Program-made: the position numbers and the translations under genes
Notes under the pieces: generated by a model
What the model was told of the DNA's origin: nothing
What the model saw: the letters and a program-made list of their open reading frames with translations, nothing else
The model's database searches: none
Shown here: positions 1-7,246 of the stretch, one piece after another
Layout: each line of letters opens with the position of its first letter
Position numbering within the stretch: the stretch's first letter is position 1
Assembly: GCA_002353205.1 (NCBI GenBank)
Contig: DEJE01000010.1
Location: forward strand, 1 to 30,531
Length of the DNA: 30,531 bases
From: Prevotella sp. UBA2756
GTDB lineage: Bacteria > Bacteroidota > Bacteroidia > Bacteroidales > Bacteroidaceae
Direction: 5' to 3'

Positions 1-2
1 TA

Positions 3-233
3 GAGAAGCGGGACACTGAGATTTTGATGCGCGATCGTGCTATAGCCGAGCAGAAGGTTCAGCTGACAGAGCAGAAGGTCCAGCTGACAGAGCAGAAGGC
101 CCAACTGACGGAGCAGCAAAAAATGCTGCGAACCACTGTCTCTATGTTGTTGGATGCTGGCAAAACAGTGGAAGAGATTGCGCAGACATTAGGCAAAGAT
201 CTGGACGAAGTGAAGCGACTGCTGGACAGTTAG
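3..233 (+). CDS. C-terminal fragment of a PD-(D/E)XK transposase/Rpn-family nuclease-like protein
   Basis: The reading frame is open to the left edge of the window, so this is the 3' end of a longer gene; the TTG/ATG codons at 24-29 are probably internal. What is visible is a charged, Gln/Glu-rich coiled coil with three near-identical heptads encoded by 21-bp tandem repeats (48-110), followed by a short helix-turn-helix-like tail with the pattern 'LLDAGKTVEEIAQTLGKDLD'. This tail is typical of the C-terminus of Bacteroidota PD-(D/E)XK nuclease family transposases and Rpn-like proteins. Those proteins carry their nuclease domain upstream, outside this window, so no catalytic residue can be checked. 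The gene converges on the minus-strand gene that ends at 320 and shares the terminator at 262-315 with it. The family call rests on the tail alone and is moderately sure. Confidence 0.6.
   Translation, partial: EKRDTEILMRDRAIAEQKVQLTEQKVQLTEQKAQLTEQQKMLRTTVSMLLDAGKTVEEIAQTLGKDLDEVKRLLDS
48..110 (+). repeat. 21-bp tandem repeat encoding coiled-coil heptads
   Basis: Three consecutive 21-bp units (48-68, 69-89, 90-110) differ at only a few positions and each encodes one heptad of the form EQKxQLT. A fourth, degenerate unit starts at 111. The repeat keeps the frame, so gain or loss of a unit would change only coiled-coil length. Confidence 0.85.
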
Positions 234-261
234 CACTTTTTACTCAAGAACGGAGAATCAG

Positions 262-315
262 AAAAAAACGTTTGCGCCAGTGTATATAGTCACACTGACG
301 CAAACGTTGTTTTTT
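262..315. terminator. Bidirectional rho-independent terminator
   Basis: Arms 268-283 and 292-307 can pair over 16 positions with one mismatch around an 8-nt loop. An A-run precedes the stem (262-268) and a T-run follows it (309-315), so either strand gives a stem followed by a U-tract. It lies between the convergent genes ending at 233 and 320. Confidence 0.85.
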
Positions 316-319
316 ACAA

Positions 320-2386
320 TCATTTGTTCATCTTGCGAAACTCCCTCAGCACGTCGCATTTGGTAATGAAGGGTGCTACGCTGCCCGTGTTTTGCCGTGC
401 GAAGGCATCAAGTTCGACCATGGCATGGTATTGTCGGCTACCACGGTTGAGCTTGAGTTCTTGTGAACTCCAGTCGTAGCTGGCCCATTCGCCGACGGGT
501 ATGACGGCGAGAGCGTAGATGGCTTCCTGGCGAGTGGCGAAATTGGTGGAGTTCTTGCTCTCTTCAAGATAATTGATGGCTTGTGCGACGAAGTCTTGCT
601 CGGTTTTGTCGCATACGTTATAGAAGGGGTTGACAGATGTGCCGTAGCGACCGAGGAACCAGCAGTCGCCCCAGTGCGATGCTTGATAGTACCGGATGGC
701 AAGCTGGTGGGCCGTCTGTCGTTTCTGTTCGCCACTCTGCAGGGTATATTGAGACAAGAGTTGCACCATTTCCCGACAGAAGTCGAGTTTCTTATTCGTC
801 GTTATGTTGCCGAGATTGGGACCGTCGGTTTCTACGTTGCTTTCCCAACCGGTGCGCAGGCTCTTCACCCAACAGGGCTTCGTGTAGTCGCGGTTGGCCA
901 TGTACCAGCTGATGTTCTGGCTCTTGATGAACTGCAGTGGTACCTTCTCGAGCCATGGTATGGCCTCGCTGAAGCGCCCTTCGCTGAGGAATTTCGTTCC
1001 GATGAGGTCGTAGAAGAAGTTGTCATCGGCCTTGACACGGCTGATGGCGAGTTGCTCGATGCGTGTGGCGGGTTTCTTCTTGATGTAATGCAGAATATCC
1101 ACCACTTCTTGTGCTGCGATGGTGTCGAGGGCTTCATAGAACTCGTCGTAGCGGGTGATGTCCTCTCCGCTGGCCATAAGCACGTTGCTGAGGTTCGTCT
1201 GTCCGTTTTTCTTGAAGAAGTTGTGCAGTTCGTGGTGCAGGATGCGGTCCTTGACGTTGGCGAAGTAGCAGTCGTCGTCGCTGGCCTCGCTTATTTTCTT
1301 GTCGAGCCACTCCATTTCGTTGAAGAACTCTTTTTCGAACTTCTTGTTTTGCTCATAGTTGGCAGCCTTTACAAGCATACGTATGCAGCGTGCGTTGTCG
1401 GTCATGCGTTCTGTTCCCTTCAGGCGCATAGCGGCATCGAGGTCGTTGAGAGCCTGGTTGTCCTCGCCGAGCAAGTGATGCACCAGTCCGCTTGCTGCCT
1501 TCCAGAGACACGGCGTCTGTACCTTGCTGTTGCGTGCTGCATCGTCGGCGAGACGGATGAACTGACGTGCCTGTTCGATGGTGATGACGCTTCCCCCCTC
1601 GATGAACTGCGTCTCGCCAGAGTCTTGCATGCCGCAGTCGAGTGTTTCCTGAAGATCGTTGACGAAGTCTTGCACAAGATATCTGAGCGTGGGCGCATTG
1701 GGATGTTCGTTGTAGATGGACTGTATGCCAGCGAAGTTGCGGAACTTGCGCACGCTCCAGCGCAGGCTCTCCACGTCGCCCAGCGTAGCGTAGATGTCCC
1801 AGGATTCCTGCCTGTGACCCGTATGAAGCAGAGCGTTGGCATAGATGCCCTCCATCATGGTTCGGTAGGCACTCTCGGGCATCTTGCAGGCTTGTTGGTT
1901 CCAATAGTCGGCATTGTCCTGATAATTGCCGAGCAGCATATTAGCGCGCATGGCAAGGAGCATGTACTGCGGCTGAAGGCGGTTGCCCCGGTAGTTCTTA
2001 CCTCGATTGACCATGTCGTGGAGTGTGGCACGCCGCTGTGCCAGTTGTTCTTTGGTGGGGTATGTCCATGTTTCTTGTAGCTGACGGCAGATTTCAAGAT
2101 ACTGGTTGAGCAGAGTCAGATAGCCAACCATCTCGGTATCGCCTTTTTGCTGCGCTTTCTCCAACATCGTCTCGCCGTTGAAGTAGAAATACTCATCGTT
2201 GGATCCGGAGTAGTTGCGCCAGAATGTCTCAATTTGCGCCGCACCGGGTGTGGTGTTGCCGTAGTGGGGATACATACTGAACATGTACCAGTTGTGGGTG
2301 GCAGGCCATTCGCCGCCACATGCCCATGCTCCTGCAAAACAGGCGAGCGTGAAGATGCTAGTCAGAAAGAATTTTCTCATATTCAT
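320..2386 (-). CDS. Exported protein of unknown function, about 690 residues, helical-repeat-like
   Basis: This 688-residue protein starts with a clear signal peptide (hydrophobic residues about 6-20). Cys23 follows it in an 'AWAC' context, so it may be a lipoprotein with a poor lipobox or a signal-peptidase I substrate. The mature part is rich in Trp, Tyr and Gln and reads as mostly alpha-helical, with stretches resembling TPR/SEL1-type repeats (for example around 150-200 and 300-360). No catalytic motif was recognised. The first 29 nt overlap the end of the upstream gene (2358-3287), which implies translational coupling and a joint role. Two in-frame ATGs (2384-2386 and 2378-2380) could start it; both keep the signal peptide. 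The gene ends at the bidirectional terminator at 262-315. Function unknown. Confidence 0.85.
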   Translation of the reverse strand: MNMRKFFLTSIFTLACFAGAWACGGEWPATHNWYMFSMYPHYGNTTPGAAQIETFWRNYSGSNDEYFYFNGETMLEKAQQKGDTEMVGYLTLLNQYLEICRQLQETWTYPTKEQLAQRRATLHDMVNRGKNYRGNRLQPQYMLLAMRANMLLGNYQDNADYWNQQACKMPESAYRTMMEGIYANALLHTGHRQESWDIYATLGDVESLRWSVRKFRNFAGIQSIYNEHPNAPTLRYLVQDFVNDLQETLDCGMQDSGETQFIEGGSVITIEQARQFIRLADDAARNSKVQTPCLWKAASGLVHHLLGEDNQALNDLDAAMRLKGTERMTDNARCIRMLVKAANYEQNKKFEKEFFNEMEWLDKKISEASDDDCYFANVKDRILHHELHNFFKKNGQTNLSNVLMASGEDITRYDEFYEALDTIAAQEVVDILHYIKKKPATRIEQLAISRVKADDNFFYDLIGTKFLSEGRFSEAIPWLEKVPLQFIKSQNISWYMANRDYTKPCWVKSLRTGWESNVETDGPNLGNITTNKKLDFCREMVQLLSQYTLQSGEQKRQTAHQLAIRYYQASHWGDCWFLGRYGTSVNPFYNVCDKTEQDFVAQAINYLEESKNSTNFATRQEAIYALAVIPVGEWASYDWSSQELKLNRGSRQYHAMVELDAFARQNTGSVAPFITKCDVLREFRKMNK

Positions 2387-3287
2387 TCGGTTTGAATCGG
2401 TTGATGTTATAGTTTGTCAGGTCAAAGAGAATGGTTTCCTCATTGGCTTGGCGTCGTTTTTCATTAATCAATTGCCGGGCCTCTAAGATGACCTCGATAG
2501 TAGGTTCGCGGGTGACGACGCTGTCGCCGGGCATGACGGGGAACTCGTCGTCGAAGTGCAGGATGCCTACGTATCTGTTATTGCGAAAGACGATGTTCCA
2601 GCGATAAAGCGGGTAGGCCGTAGCTAATGGCAGGTCGTAGCTGCTGAGATGGCGTATGTATGGCATGGCTGTCTCTGTATCGAGGATGGGGCGTTCGCAG
2701 TGTATGTCGGTGTGGTCGCCCGTGTTGTACATCATGAGCACGCCGCGGTCGACTGGCGGCGCTTTCTGTGAGAGTTGGTGCAGGCGTATGGTGGTGCTCA
2801 GGCGCAGACCGTTGGCTTCGGCTTTCTCGCGCAGGTCGGCAAGGAAGTTGAAATAGTGTTGCCGGCTCTTGGGTGTCCAGTCGCAGTCCATCTGTATTTC
2901 GTGAACGTTCATGATGTCGTGTGTCTCGTTCATCTGCAGGATGCGTTTGAGAATCTTGTCGGCGAGGTCGCCGGCGGGCTGCATCATGCAGTCGGGCGTG
3001 ATGAAAATGGTTGGGATGATATCCACGGAATCAGGCATGGCCGTTTCGAAGCGAATGGTAGCGTTGGGCTGCGGTTCTTGTCGTTCGTTCATGACGACAT
3101 CAAAATAGCGCACGTAGAGACGAGTGATGCGATGCTCGTTGATGAAAGCCTGCTTGGTAGAGTCGATGCGGAACGTAGTGCTCCAATAGTACATGGAGCG
3201 CACCTCATGCGGACTGTTCGTGCATGATGACCAGATACAGATCAGCAGCCACAGAATGAACCTTAAACTACGAATTCTCAATTTCAA
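2358..3287 (-). CDS. Putative lipoprotein with a DUF3142-like TIM-barrel appearance
   Basis: The protein has about 309 residues. An N-terminal hydrophobic segment (about 9-19) ends in 'WSSC', a plausible lipobox, so it is probably a lipoprotein. The segment 'IQMDCDWTPKSRQHYFNFL' followed by 'LRLSTTIRLHQL' and 'MMYNTGD' gives the alternating strand/helix pattern with acidic residues at strand ends seen in glycosidase-like TIM barrels and in the DUF3142 group; this assignment is from pattern memory only. No ATG lies upstream of the signal peptide before an in-frame stop at 3306-3308. Translation must therefore begin at a TTG, either 3285-3287 or 3279-3281. The 3' end overlaps the next gene by 29 nt. 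The start lies inside or beside the AACTCTT repeat tract. Confidence 0.75.
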   Translation of the reverse strand: MKLRIRSLRFILWLLICIWSSCTNSPHEVRSMYYWSTTFRIDSTKQAFINEHRITRLYVRYFDVVMNERQEPQPNATIRFETAMPDSVDIIPTIFITPDCMMQPAGDLADKILKRILQMNETHDIMNVHEIQMDCDWTPKSRQHYFNFLADLREKAEANGLRLSTTIRLHQLSQKAPPVDRGVLMMYNTGDHTDIHCERPILDTETAMPYIRHLSSYDLPLATAYPLYRWNIVFRNNRYVGILHFDDEFPVMPGDSVVTREPTIEVILEARQLINEKRRQANEETILFDLTNYNINRFKPNEYEKILSD

Positions 3288-3292
3288 AAGAT

Positions 3293-3366
3293 AACTCTTA
3301 AATTCTTAACTCTTCGCTTGAGCTTTGCTCACTTTGCTTGCAAAGAACTCTTAACTCTTAATTCTG
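3293..3366. repeat. AACTCTT heptamer repeats flanking two small hairpins
   Basis: Copies of AACTCTT or close variants sit at 3293-3299, 3300-3307, 3308-3314 and again at 3346-3352, 3353-3359 and 3360-3366. Between them are two palindromes: GAGC-ttt-GCTC (3320-3330) and CTTTGC-tt-GCAAAG (3332-3345). The tract fills the gap between the nuclease gene and the following lipoprotein gene. A similar string (GAGTTAAGAATTC, reverse sense) occurs at 22569-22581. Confidence 0.75.
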
Positions 3367-3369
3367 ACC

Positions 3370-4272
3370 TCACCTCAGTCCCCAGGCGTTCAAGGCCAGA
3401 TTCTTCTCAACCATCTTCTCCGTCATGTCTGGCAGGTTACAGAAGAAGTCGATGCCAGTGCGCTGTTCAAGTTCGTCGATGGAGATGGCGTATTTGGAAA
3501 GGTTGTCGTTGCTACGGTCCCTGTTTTCGTTCTCAGCCCAAAAAGCCAGCGCCCGATACCCCTGCTCATTCTTCAGGAGCAGAGCCATGAAGAAATATCG
3601 TGGCACGAGCAGCGTGTTCTTGATAGGCAGCAGCCGGTGCTCTGCCTTGTCGATGGTGCCGCCTTTGCAGACGTATAGCGTCTCGGTGGCGCTGGCTCGA
3701 GCCCATGTCCGCACTTGGTCTTCCATGGAGGCCCACAGTTTGGCGTTGAATTCGTTGTACTGTGGTTGCATGTTGGTGAGATAGAACGTCTGATAGTTGG
3801 CTTCGGCCGAATAGAGACGGTCGGCCGACGGACAGATGTGCCCATGGTCGAACCCTGAGCTGTAAAAATAGTCACCGATAGAGTAGTCGGCCGAAGGTCG
3901 GTCGAGGTAGTAGCGGATCGGAAGGTCTGGATCAAGAGGATATTGCGGGTTCCCATAGTAGCGGCTGGTACGTGCTGTGAGCGAGGCTTTGTCAAGTGTA
4001 TAGCACGACCATCGCTGCGACTTCAGGTCGATGTCCCATTCCACACTGTAGTTCACTGCTCCGTCGGCGGTGCGGTGCACGATGGGTATGCTGTTTCCTC
4101 CTTTGAGATGGGGAAACTCCAGCCGCGATGCTTCCTGGCAGACAGAAGTGTTGTTTTTGTTGTCGTTGCGGTCTTCTGCCGGTATGTTTTCGTCATCGTC
4201 GTTACCGCATGCCGTGAAGACAAGCAGTAGGCAGCCAAGCAGCGAAGGGAGAAAGTTATTCTTCATCATCAT
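3370..4272 (-). CDS. DNA/RNA non-specific endonuclease, lipoprotein (DRGH/EndoG-like family)
   Basis: This 300-residue protein is a sugar-nonspecific nuclease of the beta-beta-alpha metal type, which cuts DNA and RNA using a His base and one Asn-bound metal. The lipobox 'VFTAC' ends at Cys22 and is followed by 'GNDDDEN', an acidic stretch that in Bacteroides often marks lipoproteins carried to the cell surface. The active-site motif reads FDHGH (141-145) in place of the usual DRGH: Asp142, Gly144 and His145 are kept, Arg is replaced by His143. The segment 'TNMQPQYNEFNAKLW' (166-180) with Asn176, Trp180 and Glu183 fits the metal-binding helix. Length and order match the family. The gene lies 82 bp upstream of the lipoprotein gene at 2358-3287 and may be co-transcribed with it. 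A likely role is breakdown of extracellular nucleic acid. Confidence 0.9.
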   Translation of the reverse strand: MMMKNNFLPSLLGCLLLVFTACGNDDDENIPAEDRNDNKNNTSVCQEASRLEFPHLKGGNSIPIVHRTADGAVNYSVEWDIDLKSQRWSCYTLDKASLTARTSRYYGNPQYPLDPDLPIRYYLDRPSADYSIGDYFYSSGFDHGHICPSADRLYSAEANYQTFYLTNMQPQYNEFNAKLWASMEDQVRTWARASATETLYVCKGGTIDKAEHRLLPIKNTLLVPRYFFMALLLKNEQGYRALAFWAENENRDRSNDNLSKYAISIDELEQRTGIDFFCNLPDMTEKMVEKNLALNAWGLR

Positions 4273-4302
4273 GTGGCAGTGTCATGGATTGGGTAAAAAG
4301 CA

Positions 4303-4344
4303 AAGTGCGTCAGTGAGCATATGCAACTACTCGCTGACGCACTT
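4303..4344 (-). terminator. Rho-independent terminator of rpmE2
   Basis: Arms 4303-4317 and 4330-4344 pair over 15 positions with one non-Watson-Crick position around a 12-nt loop. Read on the minus strand the stem is followed by 'tgctttttac', a U-rich tract. It sits just downstream of the L31 gene and upstream of the nuclease gene. Confidence 0.75.
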
Positions 4345-4389
4345 CTGTTGAGTTACGTTTTTTGTATTATATATAAAAAGGTATATATA

Positions 4390-4647
4390 TTACTTCTTGC
4401 CTGTGCTCTTAGCATAGCGGCTCATGAAGCGGTCAACGCGACCAGCTGTATCCACGAGCTTGCTCTTTCCTGTATAGAACGGGTGAGAGGTGCTTGAGAT
4501 TTCGACTTTAACCACGGGGTAAGTTTCGCCTTCAAATTCTACTGTCTCTGTTGTCTTGCATGTAGAACGTGTAAGGAACATATCGCCGTTGGACATGTCA
4601 CGGAACACGACGGGGCGATAGTTTTCGGGATGAATACCTTTTTTCAT
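4390..4647 (-). CDS. rpmE2: 50S ribosomal protein L31, type B
   Basis: This 85-residue protein matches L31 type B through its whole length: it starts 'MKKGIHPENYRPVVFRDMSN', has the 'STSHPFYTGKSK' core and the 'GRVDRFMSRY' end. It binds the large ribosomal subunit near the central protuberance and bridges the subunits. The four Cys that bind zinc in type A L31 are absent, as expected for the C-minus (type B) form; only one Cys is present. The gene has its own Bacteroidota-type promoter (4698-4729) and terminator (4303-4344), so it is a single-gene unit. In other bacteria C-minus L31 is a zinc-limitation paralogue, but in this phylum it is often the only copy. Confidence 0.97.
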   Translation of the reverse strand: MKKGIHPENYRPVVFRDMSNGDMFLTRSTCKTTETVEFEGETYPVVKVEISSTSHPFYTGKSKLVDTAGRVDRFMSRYAKSTGKK

Positions 4648-4697
4648 TTCTTTGTTTAAATATTGATGTTAATACTATTCGAACTGAATTCGGGCTG

Positions 4698-4729
4698 CAA
4701 AGTTACGAACTTTTTGCTGAACGCGCAAA
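4698..4729 (-). promoter_or_regulatory. Bacteroidota-type promoter of rpmE2
   Basis: On the minus strand TTTG (4726-4729) is followed after 20 nt by TAACTTTG (4698-4705), a full match to the -33/-7 pattern of the Bacteroidota primary sigma factor. It lies about 50 nt upstream of the L31 start. Confidence 0.85.
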
Positions 4730-4796
4730 CTTTTTGTCTGATTTTTACGCTCTTACAACATTTTCGGGCGAAAAGGCAGGGTGGGGAGGTGGCTCG

Positions 4797-6374
4797 TTAG
4801 TTGGTCACACTGACGAAGTAGGCGTTCATCACTTCTATCTTCCCGTTGTACGAACCGCGGTTGCCGATGAGTGTGAGTGTACTGCCTTCCTTGATGCCCT
4901 TGGCTGCGACGAGATCCTGGAACAGCTTCTTCGCGCCGCCCTTTTCGGACAGCAGGCCGTAGACATAGACGGAACCTGTCTCGTCTTCAAGGTCGAAGTT
5001 TCCATAGATGTCGCCGTCCTTCAGGTTCTTTACCTTCCCCGTCAGTTGGTACCACACGTCGTTGCTCTCGGGTGCAGCATTGAAGTCGGCAATGGTAACC
5101 GTCTTGACATCGGTGCTGGAAGCGTCGCCACCCTCGATGCTGACGAAGTAGGCGTTCATCACTTCAATCTTTCCGTTGTACGAACCACGGTTGCCGACGA
5201 TGGTAATCTTGCTGCCTTCCTTAATGCCTTTGGCTGCGACGAGATCTTGGAACAGCTTCTTCTCGCCGCCCTTTTCGGAGAGCAGACCGTAGACATAGAC
5301 TGACCCTGTCTCGTCTTCAATGTCGAAGTTGCCGTAGATGTCACCCTCCTTCAGGTTCTTCACCGTTCCGGTGATTTCGTACCAGACGTCGTTGCTCTCG
5401 GGAGCTGCGATGAATTCAGCCACGGTAACCTTCTTCGTAGAGGTCTGTTCGCCGCCGCCTCCGCCCGTGCCTTCGGTCTTTCCGTTGAGCGAGTAGAGGT
5501 AGCCTGTGTACTGGGCGGTCTCGGGCGTGTTTCCACGGAAGTTGACGACATTGCCGCAGACAATGACGTCGTCGTTTTCTTTCAGCGTTGTCTGTCCGTC
5601 TTCGTACTTCTTGTTGCCCAGGTAGAGCACGCGATAGGCGGTGAATTCTGCATTGTAGCCCTCATCGACCATGGTGAAGGTAGCGTTGCCGAACTGTGAA
5701 CTGAACTGTTCCTTGATTTCTTTCACCTTTCCCTTGATGTATACGGGATTGGGCGATGTAACGTCGGCTCCCAGCGTTTCCAGATATTTTAAAACGCCAG
5801 CCACGTTGTAGGGGTCGCCTTGTGTGCCGGAGCCTTTGGCTTCACCGTCCGTTACGGGTGTCGGCTCGACCGTCTTCCCGTTGATGGTGACAACGAAAGC
5901 CTTGCCCTGAGCTGTTTCGGGTGTGTTGCCTCCGTAATTCATCACTCTGCCACAAATGACCACCTTGTCGAGCTCTACGACGTTGACGTCGGTGTCTTTA
6001 GAATACTTCTTGTTGCCAAAATAGAGCCCGCGATAGAAGGTAAAGGTGTTGCTGCCTTCATCGTCGTCGGACATGGTGAACGTGGCGTTTCCGTATTGTG
6101 TGGTGAACGGTTCCTTGACGGAGATGACGACGCCTTTCACGTAGACATCCTTGTCCGACTCTACTCCGGCCTCCAGCGTGTTGATATATTGCAGCACACC
6201 AGCCACATTGTAGGGATTCTCGAAGGTTCCGTCGCCTTCGGGAGCTATCGTTACCTCGCTCTCTTCTTCCTGATAGTCGAGCGGGTTGTTGAAAGGCATA
6301 GGCACATCCTCGCATGCGGTGAATGTGCACATTGCGATGGCAGCTGCCATCATCATGTTGAATATCTTTTTCAT
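4797..6374 (-). CDS. Lipoprotein made of four OB-fold-like repeats
   Basis: The 525-residue protein has a lipoprotein signal ending 'CTFTAC' (Cys21). The mature part holds two kinds of repeat. Type A repeats (about 48-168 and 181-300) share 'DPYNVAGVL', 'FGNATFTM' and 'GNTPETAQ'. Type B repeats (about 315-413 and 425-525) are about 110 residues each and nearly identical, sharing 'APESNDVWY', 'DIYGNFD.EDETGSVYVYGL' and 'NRGSYNGKIEVMNAYFVS'. A Gly-rich linker (about 303-308) separates the pairs. The strand pattern and the 'V.G.V' and 'DETGSVYVYG' signatures are those of OB-like domains found with DUF5689. It is the last gene of the operon starting at 9826; the gap to the gene before is 29 nt. 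Ligand unknown; OB folds can bind nucleic acid, sugars or proteins. No active site seen. Confidence 0.85.
   Translation of the reverse strand: MKKIFNMMMAAAIAMCTFTACEDVPMPFNNPLDYQEEESEVTIAPEGDGTFENPYNVAGVLQYINTLEAGVESDKDVYVKGVVISVKEPFTTQYGNATFTMSDDDEGSNTFTFYRGLYFGNKKYSKDTDVNVVELDKVVICGRVMNYGGNTPETAQGKAFVVTINGKTVEPTPVTDGEAKGSGTQGDPYNVAGVLKYLETLGADVTSPNPVYIKGKVKEIKEQFSSQFGNATFTMVDEGYNAEFTAYRVLYLGNKKYEDGQTTLKENDDVIVCGNVVNFRGNTPETAQYTGYLYSLNGKTEGTGGGGGEQTSTKKVTVAEFIAAPESNDVWYEITGTVKNLKEGDIYGNFDIEDETGSVYVYGLLSEKGGEKKLFQDLVAAKGIKEGSKITIVGNRGSYNGKIEVMNAYFVSIEGGDASSTDVKTVTIADFNAAPESNDVWYQLTGKVKNLKDGDIYGNFDLEDETGSVYVYGLLSEKGGAKKLFQDLVAAKGIKEGSTLTLIGNRGSYNGKIEVMNAYFVSVTN
4811..5440 (-). repeat. Two-copy 330-bp internal tandem duplication
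   Basis: The segment starting at 4811 and that starting at 5141 are highly similar for about 300 bp (for example 'tgacgaagtaggcgttcatc' at both starts), with a period of 330 bp or 110 codons. They encode the two type B OB-like repeats. The nucleotide similarity suggests a fairly recent duplication or ongoing gene conversion. Confidence 0.85.
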
Positions 6375-6403
6375 AATGTATATTGTTTGCAGTGATTAAA
6401 AAT

Positions 6404-7240
6404 TCAATATTCGACGACGTCAGACTCCTCTCGGATGAGAATCTGCCATGTGTTGTTGTAGCGTGTGAAGATGCCGGTTATATCGACCATGCCTGTTGGC
6501 AGCGGTTTGTTGGCAAAGTCGGCGTAGGTGCTTGTGCGCACGACGAGCGCATTGCCTGAGATTCCCTGTAGCGAGCGGTTGACGCTGTTGGCTGCGTCCT
6601 TCTCTTTCTCGTTTGCGTAGACGCGTTTGCCGTTGGCTCCCTGGAACTTCACGCCGCGGATGGTCATCAACCGGCCGCAGTTTTCTTTGATGTAGTTCGC
6701 ATCGCTCACCTTTGCGACGTCGAAATCAAACGGCGTGGCGCTCTTCATGTCGAGCATCTTGTAGTGTTGTTGCCACAACACGCGCGGCATGCGGCTGACG
6801 TAGGTTCGTCCGCTCTTGTTGGTGTAGGGTGTACCAATCTCGGGCTGTTGTCCGTATGAACCCACATACAGGTCTTTCAGTTCGACGAGAATCTCCCGTC
6901 CCACTTGTAGTTGACCGTAGAGTCCGCCCTGAGCAATGCAAATAATGACAGACCCAGTGCCGTCCTCAAGGCCGATCTGGTTGTAGATGTTTCCTTGAAT
7001 GTCGTTGCCTGTGACCACGCCTTTGATTTGCATGGGTTCGGTGATCTTCACATATCCTCCGCTGCTGATGATTCCGGCATATTGTTTCTTCAGCTGGTCG
7101 ATGGTAACGATGTTGGTTTCGGTGATCGACTGGTTGCCGAACTCAGTGCCGTCGGTGCCGGGAATGTCCCAGTCGCCGTCCATGCAGGCCGTGAAAAGAC
7201 AGCATGCGAGCAGTAATATATAATAATGTATATGTTTCAT
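6404..7240 (-). CDS. DUF5689-domain lipoprotein
   Basis: This 278-residue lipoprotein has the lipobox 'LFTAC' (Cys19) followed by acidic 'MDGDWD', which suits surface display. The mature part fits DUF5689: an N-terminal 'TIDQLKKQY' stretch, 'MQIKGVVTGNDIQGNIYNQI' (about 69-88), 'LEDGTGSVIICI' and 'DLYVGSYGQQPEIG', followed by a second OB-like half ending 'GIFTRYNNTWQILIREESDV'. DUF5689 proteins are common partners of TonB-dependent receptors in this phylum. The gene begins 6 nt after the receptor gene ends, so the two are almost certainly co-translated. It probably sits on the receptor at the outer surface and helps capture its ligand, in the way SusD-type lipoproteins do, but the ligand is not known. 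Confidence 0.85.
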   Translation of the reverse strand: MKHIHYYILLLACCLFTACMDGDWDIPGTDGTEFGNQSITETNIVTIDQLKKQYAGIISSGGYVKITEPMQIKGVVTGNDIQGNIYNQIGLEDGTGSVIICIAQGGLYGQLQVGREILVELKDLYVGSYGQQPEIGTPYTNKSGRTYVSRMPRVLWQQHYKMLDMKSATPFDFDVAKVSDANYIKENCGRLMTIRGVKFQGANGKRVYANEKEKDAANSVNRSLQGISGNALVVRTSTYADFANKPLPTGMVDITGIFTRYNNTWQILIREESDVVEY

Positions 7241-7246
7241 GACGTC

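Noticed and set aside
581..2080. Long open frame on the plus strand opposite the 688-residue exported protein
   Set aside because: Its translation has no domain or signal and mirrors the codon pattern of the minus-strand gene, which has a signal peptide and overlaps its operon partner.
4759..4775. TTTTCG/CGAAAA palindrome after the OB lipoprotein gene
   Set aside because: Loop of 2-4 nt, short stem and no U-tract; not enough for a terminator call.
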